Assembly: GCA_001598975.1 (NCBI GenBank)
Contig: BBXU01000389.1
Coordinates: 1-11,492 of the forward strand
Reading direction: 5' to 3'
DNA length: 11,492 bases
Source of the DNA: Parachlorella kessleri
Lineage: Eukaryota > Chlorophyta > Trebouxiophyceae > Chlorellales > Chlorellaceae
Below, in pieces: positions 5,930 through 11,492 of this stretch. The translations under genes were made by a program, and so were the position numbers. The notes beneath the pieces were generated by a model. It saw only the letters and a program-made list of their open reading frames with translations. It was not told the origin of the DNA and searched no databases. Within the stretch, counting starts at the first letter, position 1; each line of letters opens with the position of its first letter.

Positions 5930-8900
5930 ATGAGTTCTGCAGATGATATCTTCGCAGACCTTCTGTCAAACAAGAAGCCTAATAATAGCCAGCCACCTGG
6001 GCCAGCTTTCAGTGACGATGCGGTGCTGCCTCGCGAGCCCAGCAGCGACGTTGGGAAGTCTCCAGGCACATCCTTTACAGGGATGCCCATGGTGAGACCT
6101 CTTGGAAGCCGTGATCAGTTGACAGGAAGCCTAGCCACAGGCTGATTGGTCATGGCAACCTTGCACCGCGTTGGGCGCAGAGGAAGGACGTGACTCGTGA
6201 CGTGGAGCAAGTTTTGAACAAGCTATCCTCCAACCTACAGAAAGTGGTGGAGGACATCGACAGGCGAGCGAACTGCAGAAAGGCGTGCAGTGCAGATGAT
6301 GAGGGGTTGGCTTGTATCGCCCTGCCTGACGTTGAAAAGCAAGCTTTGGAGTAGGAGGTGGGTGCCCTTTTCGCAAGACAACCACAGACGGCCTGCGTTG
6401 TGTAAGCTTGCCTCTCTGGTGCTCGATGGCTCTTAACTGGGCTAGCGCTCCACTGCCTGCAGGCGCCTGGCAAACCTGGAGAACCGTACCGAGCAAATCG
6501 GGCAGGTGGTGGCAGACATACAGCAGGTCAGTGGGCTGGCGGCTGTGAAGCTACAGTGTGAATGCTTCTTCTGTTTGATTATGCAACGAATGCCTGCCGC
6601 ATGGGGTTCTGTGGAACCTGTGGCAGAATGAGCCACCCGGATGTCCAGCAACACAATGCGGCAAGCAGTCCTGCCTGCTGTGCCTGCCTGGCCTCGGTGC
6701 TGATGCCAGGTGGGCGCTGTGCATGCTAGCGTGGCACGATGCGGAGTGTTTGCTTGGCGTTGGTGTGCAGGTTAGTGGTTTGAGGGACGACGTAAACAAG
6801 GAGCGGCTGGCGGGGCTGGAGAAGACGCTGCGAGAGGTGCAGCGCGGCGTGCAGATCATACGAGACAAGCAGGTGCGGCTGGGGCGGGGAACGACTGGGC
6901 TGGATTGCTTGTGGTCTTGAGCGTGTGAGGATAGCAGGAGAGGTGCAGGGCGCAGGTCACTGGTAGAGCATGTGGGGACGCAAGCAGGTACCGGGCCTTG
7001 AAGAGGTTGCAGCAGACGGCTTGCAGGTGTTAGGCATGAATGCTCATGACCAGCCTCTGAGGACAGGGTCACCAGGGCGAGCACAGCCATGCACAAGCAT
7101 GAGGAAGCCGCCCCATGTGGTCTCCTGGACCAGGGAGCAAGCTGTGACACAGCATGCGTTCCTGATTTTCAATATGATTTTTGATTCCTGTAGGAGCTTG
7201 CGGAGGCGGCCGCTGAGCTGGCAAAGCTGTCGACCAGCAGCAGCAGAGCTGCCAGCGAGGCGGCGCCGGAGGGAAGCACGCCCAAGGCCGCTGAAGTGGC
7301 GCCGGGCCCTGCTGCTGCTGCTGCGCCTGCCGCAGCGCCGCCGGCACCGGCCCTGTCGGCTCCTGTGCCGGCCGCCGCGCCACCTGCACTGCCGGAGATT
7401 GCCACCGCGCCCAGTGCGCCCCCAGCGGTTATGACTGCCGCTGCTCCCGCCCCGGTGGCCCAGCAGCCCCAGCAGCAGCAGCAGGCAGTGCCGCAGGTGC
7501 AGCCGCAGCCTGCGGCAGTTGCCCCTCCTGCCTATGCGCAACCCTCGTCACAGCAGGCTGCTGCCCCTCAGCAAAGCCTACAAGGCCCAGCGCCCGTGGC
7601 AGCGTCAGCACAGCAGCCATTCCAGCAGCAGCCGCAGCAGCACCAGCAGTATGCCCAGCCTGTTGCACAGCAGCCGCTGTCTTCGGCTTCGTCGCTGCCG
7701 CCGCCGCCCACCGCGCCACCCGTGCCGATGCCACCTCAGCAGGCGCCGCCGTTGCATCATCCCCAGCCGGTAAAGCCTCCTGCACGGGCTTCGGGCCGCA
7801 CAGCCTACTGAGGTTGCATGGGAAAGTCAGGAACCTATTGTGCACCAGCTGCATCCCCGCTACCCATCCTAGTTCTAAGGATTGTAGTTGGATATCTCAA
7901 ACCTACACCCCAACCTAAACCCCGATTGTTGCTTTTGGAAGTACATGTTACTGGCGCCCTTTTGATCTGTTGCTTGGGTGGCCATGCCGCACAAAACTAT
8001 TCCAAGTGAGGCTACCGCCTGGCGGTAGCTGCGCATTGTTGACTGCCATGTGCTTGATCGACGTGTGATGCTTAACGTCTGCAGGATTTTAGTCGCAGCT
8101 ACTCTCAGCAGGGAGCAGCTGCACCGCCTCCGCAGCTGTCACAGCCCGCCTCCCCGCACTACGGAGGGGGGCCGCCTGCAAGCACCCCACCACCGTATCA
8201 GCAGCAGCAGCAGCCGTATGCTGCACCACCGCCACAGCAGGTCTGTCTGGGCGAGTGGTGCTGCCTGTCGCAGTTGGCGGGAAGGGGGGGGGGGGGGTTT
8301 GTCCAAATTGTCGCCAGTCTATGGATGGGTGGGGACTTTGTAGGTAGAATGGTGCCTTTTCTGTGTGTTAGGCGTTAGGTATGGCTTGCATTGCTGCTTG
8401 GCCCGGAGGGTCGTTGCCTGCCAGGCAATGTACATGCCAATGTACCAGCCCTGCTAAAACGTTGCTGTGGCGCACCCCACTGCAGGGCCCCCCGCCGCCT
8501 CCGCCGCAGCACCACTACATGCCGCCCCCGCCCGGCGCTGTCAACTCAGCGGGCCCGCCCCCGGGGCCCCCCTACCCGGGAGGCGGGGCCTATCCCCCCC
8601 CGCCCATGATGCACAGCAGCAGCAGCATGGGACCGGCCATCCCCCCACCGCCCCCCGGCTATGGCAGGCACGGGCCCGCCCCCGCGCCGCAGCGCTCGCA
8701 CTCACAGAGCAGTCGCCACCAAGCACCACCCGTGCAACAGGTAGGTCTTGGGGGTGCTTGGGTCAGCTGCTTTGTAATGCTTTGAGGCTAGCCATGCCAT
8801 GTGGCGGTGAGGGCTGTTCTACCCCTACTCCCCGCCTTGCGCTTTTTAGTGTTGAGCACATTGCAGATGCCGTTTCTAAGCCCCAACATCCATCCAACAA

Positions 8901-9195
8901 TGTAAATGATGCCTTTATAATTCAACATAGGGCCATGCAGTGTTCTGCCATGCTTGCTCACACCTGCCATCCATGACACATGCACTTGACAAATGCCAAG
9001 GGCTTCTTGGTTTCTTGGGCGTGTGTGCAGGCGGGCCCGCCTCCGGGGCCCGACATGGTCCCCATGGAGAGGGTTGTGGAGGACGTGGCAGCCATGGGCT
9101 TCTCGCGTGAGCGGGTGCGCGGCGTGCTGCGCGACCTAGCGGACTCGGGGCAAAGCATTGACCTGAACGTGGTGTTGGACAGGCTGGCACGCTGA
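5930..9195 (+). CDS. FLOE: FLOE-like DUF1421 protein with UBA-like domain, 8 exons, 520 aa
   Basis: Spliced from 5930-6091, 6181-6263, 6463-6526, 6771-6872, 7194-7769, 8085-8240, 8486-8740 and 9031-9195 (TGA): 1563 bases, 521 codons, all phases consistent. Residues 1-54 are rich in Ser/Asp/Pro (MSSADDIFADLL). About 55-150 is a coiled coil with hydrophobic residues every seven, ending in LREVQRGVQIIRDKQELAE, a hallmark stretch of plant DUF1421 proteins. About 160-466 is low-complexity Pro/Gln/Ala, with GPPPP and YGGG segments. About 476-520 is the UBA-like domain (VVEDVAAMGF, then SGQSIDLNVVLDRLAR). In Arabidopsis, FLOE1 of this family is a prion-like protein whose condensation on hydration controls germination (established); the role in an alga is unknown. 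ATG 5930 is the first Met in frame. Intron 2 is probably GC-AG. Confidence 0.92.
6264..6462 (+). other. Intron 2 of the FLOE-like gene, probable GC-AG type
   Basis: Exon 2 ends GACATCGACAG at 6263 and is followed by GCGAGC; the acceptor is CACTGCCTGCAG at 6462. The join AG|G gives Arg82 and a coil (DIDRRLANLENRT) with unbroken heptads. The only in-phase GT alternative (AAGGC|GTGCAG, exon end 6284) is a poor donor. It would insert seven residues, and the plant family as I recall it has no such insert. Confidence 0.55.
6527..6770 (+). other. Intron 3 of the FLOE-like gene, with exon-like repeat at its ends
   Basis: The donor is CAG|GTCAGT at 6526/6527 and the acceptor is GGTGTGCAG ending at 6770. 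The 15 bases across the donor (6524-6538, CAGGTCAGTGGGCTG) resemble the 15 bases across the acceptor (6768-6782, CAGGTTAGTGGTTTG) at 12 of 15 positions. Both read Gln-Val-Ser-Gly-Leu in frame. Confidence 0.8.
7444..7500 (+). repeat. CAG-rich polyglutamine-coding tract, exon 5
   Basis: Interrupted CAG runs in exon 5 of the FLOE-like gene code for QQPQQQQQ and PQVQPQP. Similar CAG/CCG mixes continue to about 7675 (QQPQQHQQ) and form the core of the prion-like region. Confidence 0.75.
7770..8084 (+). other. Intron 5 of the FLOE-like gene
   Basis: The donor is CCG|GTAAAG at 7769/7770 and the acceptor is TTAACGTCTGCAG ending at 8084; both sides are phase 0. If unspliced, the frame runs 13 more codons to TGA at 7809-7811. 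The intron contains a strong inverted repeat at 8011-8029. Confidence 0.8.
8011..8029 (+). repeat. Near-perfect inverted repeat in intron 5
   Basis: GCTACCGCC, one T, then GGCGGTAGC: 9-base arms that are exact reverse complements. In RNA it would form a GC-rich hairpin. It ends 55 bases before the acceptor of intron 5 of the FLOE-like gene. Confidence 0.8.
8199..8213 (+). repeat. (CAG)5 run in exon 6
   Basis: Five uninterrupted CAG codons give QQQQQ between PPPY and PYAAPPP in the FLOE-like protein. Such uninterrupted runs are prone to length change. Confidence 0.85.
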
Positions 9196-9840
9196 GGGCG
9201 CTGAGCTGTGCAACTCAGCATCCCAGCGTGCTTGGCCATACGGCGGGCGGCTCGGAGGCGTGACCTTGTTGTGCTGTTGGACGGCCTGTCATAGTGAGCT
9301 GCTGTGTTTGCCAGTCATGCTGTGCTTGACTGGCCAAAGCAGCAGTCTGCGGGGATGACAGGGACAGGCGAGCAGCCCAGGTGTGCTGACCCGTTTGTAC
9401 TGGTTGTGCGTGGGTGGTAGTATGATCTTGGTGTTGTCAACGTGGGTATGCCAAGGGTGGCGTTTAGGGGATGTTTGTGGCTTTTGTGGTGCGGAGGTGC
9501 TAAGCGTGTATGGGGCCATGCTGCTTTGGAAGGGTTGCCATGATTGGCGGTGGGCATAACGTGAGCGACATTCGTGTTGGTTCAATATGTTGTACAGCGC
9601 ATCACACTGGCATTGGTGCCCTGAGTAACCTTGCTGGTTGCCCGGCCCAGGGGGGCTTATGTCTGACTGTTGCTGCTTGCCGCGTATATGCACTGTAGAG
9701 TTTACAATGCAATGCCGCAGGTTGTTAGAGGGCATGCAGACAATGCTGTGCTTTTGTTTTTTTTAGGGTGTGGTAATGTATCGCAGTGCCGCCCTGTTCC
9801 ATGTGTGCAGCACTCAACTTGTCAATGCCTCAGTCTCTTT

Positions 9841-9845
9841 TGTAA
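9841..9845 (+). terminator. Candidate TGTAA poly(A) signal of the FLOE-like gene
   Basis: TGTAA follows a T-rich stretch and lies about 650 bases after the stop codon. It is the only exact TGTAA I found after 9195 on the + strand before MRS2. The assignment rests on the known green algal signal and on position. Confidence 0.4.
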
Positions 9846-10051
9846 AGGGGAGTGGAGAAATCGTGTGGCCTGTTATCGTGCCTATGCGGAGGTCGTATGT
9901 AGTGTGGGGTTTAACTCTGCATGTCAGTCGCTCACAAGGACTGCTGATATAAACCAGTTTCTTTGGTCGTGAGACTTTGCAGTTCTGAACCCTTGCCCAA
10001 GGCAACATTGTGTGCAAGGCGTGCATCCCATACATCGAAATTGCACACCTA

Positions 10052-10118
10052 AGTCAGTCCAGTCCAGTCCAGCCCACCTCTACTCCCTGTTGCATTATCT
10101 GCCACCCATGCTAACATC
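10052..10118 (+). repeat. AGTCC microsatellite plus dispersed repeat, copy g
   Basis: AGTCC units run from 10052 to about 10072. They lead into ACTCCCTGTTGCATTATCTG (10082-10101), then CCACCCATGCTAACA. The latter is the dispersed repeat core, closest to the copy at 1178-1205. Confidence 0.65.
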
Positions 10119-10441
10119 TAATACTGGGCAGCCAGCAGACAAGCCATCCTTGGTAAGTGCAATATCGACAGGCTATGACGAATCTCCTTTCCAGCCCAGG
10201 ATTTCGAGCATGCAAGGTGCTGTCACCGTGAGGCCCTGCTCCATATGCTCGGGGCCTGGCAGTTTGTCACTGTCACCTACCTGCCACTCGCGCCTGCCAC
10301 CGTGGCATACAGTCGGTAATGGCCGCCAGGCTCAAGATCTCTAAGTCTAATTGGGAGATCTTATGGGTACGTACTCAGCACACCAGCTCACTTCCCTCAG
10401 TGACAGCTTGACTGGCACCGACATGTGAGCTGGGCTCAACC

Positions 10442-11485
10442 ATGGGTGCCAACGACACCTCCAAGGGAGGAGACGGGAAGGCTGAGGTAGACCTTTACTC
10501 GGTGGACAGCGAACTGCGCTTTGGACACAACGGATTGGCAGGTCCATCGCTGCTTCGCAAGTGGCTGCACATCGACGAGTTTGGCCGAGCAGCTCTAGTT
10601 GAGGTATGTGGGATAGAGTGGGGTACACAGCACTTACGTAGTAGCTGCAGGGGGCTGAGCCCTGAGCAGCCAAGCTCTCAAAGTGGGGCTGGCAAGCATG
10701 GTCGGCAACAAGTCATGCTGCGCTTTCAGGGGCTTCACACTGCGAAGTTCAGACGAGCCTTGGATATAAGCAAGAAGACAGTGGTGGCAAAATGCAGTGG
10801 TGGTCTTTCTGTGTGTTATCGCACACCCACCCCCGCATCAGCTGTGGTTGCTGCCAGGTGGACAAACATCGCCTGGTTCAAGACCTGTGTATACGCTACC
10901 GAGACGTCCTGACGCTAGACCCCACCGTCCCCCTTCCCTACCCGGCATGCTTGCTAATCAGGTGGGCCGGCTTGCTAGCGCCCCTCCTACCTGGCCTGGC
11001 ATATCACACCAGCTGCCAGACAGTGCTCGTTGGATGGTAGGTCGTGCTGTATCCGCGCTGTGGCAGCCCTGTGTTACATACACCACCTTCCCCTCTGGCA
11101 TCCTGGATTTCTTCCCTGACGTCGACGATGACACCTCTGCACCTTCCCTGCAACTCACCCTCCCCGGGGCCCACTTGAGCTGCCTCCCCCAGGGGGAGGA
11201 GGCTAATGGTGGACAGTGTAGAAGCGCAACTACACGCTCTCTGGAACACCCCCCCCCCCACCACACACACCCCGGGGGGTTGTCACATGGCAGGGAGAAG
11301 GCGCTGGTGGTGAACCTGGAGACTGTGCGCATGATCATCTGCGCCAACCAGTGCTACCTGCTGAGCGTGCCCAAGGAGGGCGACCCCCGCCTGGCCACCA
11401 CCCCCACCCCTGACAACCCCTTCGTCAAGCAGCTGTGCCACGTGCTGTGTGTGGCATCCAAGAGCCGCGTGGGCATTACAGACGG
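10442..11485 (+). CDS. MRS2: MRS2/MGT-type CorA magnesium transporter, N-terminal part
   Basis: Exons 10442-10603, 10858-10961 and 11294-11485 join in phase and give 152 residues; a donor (GG|GTGAGC) at 11486 leads out of the window. After a short hydrophilic N-terminus, the protein reads LRKWLHIDEFGRAALVEVDK, then RYRDVLTLDP, LIREKALVVNLETVRMII and NPFVKQLCHVL. These match in order the conserved N-terminal domain of plant MRS2/MGT proteins (W-x-x-x-D, RDLR-LDP, REKAIVVNLE, PF-x-x-L). The family forms pentameric Mg2+ channels in mitochondrial, plastid or vacuolar membranes. The two membrane helices and the GMN selectivity motif would lie beyond the window. No obvious targeting peptide is seen, so the compartment is unknown. 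ATG 10442 is the start of the open frame. It lies downstream of and in the same direction as the FLOE-like gene. Confidence 0.92.
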
Positions 11486-11492
11486 GTGAGCT

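Larger units (their letters stand above)
9196..10441. other. 3' region of the FLOE-like gene and spacer to MRS2
   Basis: No gene is supported over about 1.25 kb. The open frames seen on either strand are short, without family motifs. Base composition changes after 9195 to T/G-rich on the + strand, typical of an algal 3' UTR. The right part contains an AGTCC microsatellite and one dispersed repeat copy. The last part (about 10340-10441) should hold the MRS2 promoter and 5' UTR, but no TATA box is clear. Confidence 0.6.

Noticed and set aside
5855..6145. Longer frame for the FLOE-like start, upstream of ATG 5930
   Set aside because: The upstream part begins with TTG and has no ATG, which does not suit a nuclear eukaryotic gene; the right end runs past a good donor (ATG|GTGAGA) into intron 1.
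7044..7541. Arg-rich open frame on the - strand
   Set aside because: Shadow of the CAG/CCG-rich exon 5 of the FLOE-like gene.
8283..8298. G-run in FLOE-like intron 6
   Set aside because: A simple homopolymer, also a common sequencing trouble spot; no function can be claimed. The same holds for the C-run near 11250-11260.
10333..10364. AGATCT repeated 19 bases apart before the MRS2 gene
   Set aside because: Each is a six-base palindrome and the pair is short; chance is likely and nothing else supports an operator.
10797..11489. 230-codon open frame on the + strand through MRS2 introns
   Set aside because: Its last 65 codons are MRS2 exon 3, but exon 2 is in another frame, and the part between (10962-11293) does not resemble MRS2. 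Splicing restores the family sequence exactly.

Overview
The window looks like nuclear DNA of a green alga (Chlorophyta, probably a Chlamydomonadales-like lineage). Its genes are broken by many 90-540 bp spliceosomal introns. The coding parts are rich in CAG/GCN/CCN codons, the encoded families are plant/algal ones (an MRS2 magnesium transporter, a DUF1421/FLOE protein, an F-box/LRR protein), and candidate TGTAA poly(A) signals are present. There are no bacterial operons, RNA genes or CRISPR arrays.

Layout. (1) About 14-253, +: the last exon of an unidentified gene that starts outside the window. (2) 254-1321: no gene; it carries a diverged dispersed/tandem repeat and is the tail-to-tail spacer to the next gene. 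(3) 1322-5660, -: an 8-exon gene for a 611-residue protein with an N-terminal F-box, a long series of 23-residue leucine-rich repeats and a Gln/Pro-rich tail. Splice phases add up exactly, and two of its introns are best read as GC-AG introns. (4) 5661-5929: a 269 bp head-to-head promoter region. (5) 5930-9195, +: an 8-exon gene for a 520-residue DUF1421 protein, an algal relative of the plant FLOE condensate proteins: an Asp/Ser-containing N-terminus, a coiled coil, a long Gln/Pro/Ala-rich prion-like region and a C-terminal UBA-like domain. (6) 9196-10441: no gene; a long 3' region. (7) 10442-11485, +: the first three exons of an MRS2/MGT-type CorA magnesium transporter, cut by the window end before its membrane segments.

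The genes do not form an evident pathway. The one structural link is the divergent F-box/LRR and FLOE-like pair, which share a short promoter region and might be co-regulated (inference). The most interesting things are the FLOE-like protein itself, three candidate GC-AG introns (one strongly supported by the 23-residue LRR period), an intron in the FLOE-like gene whose first bases repeat the next exon with only synonymous differences, a decayed exon fragment inside an F-box gene intron, and a family of short same-orientation repeats lying only in introns and spacers.
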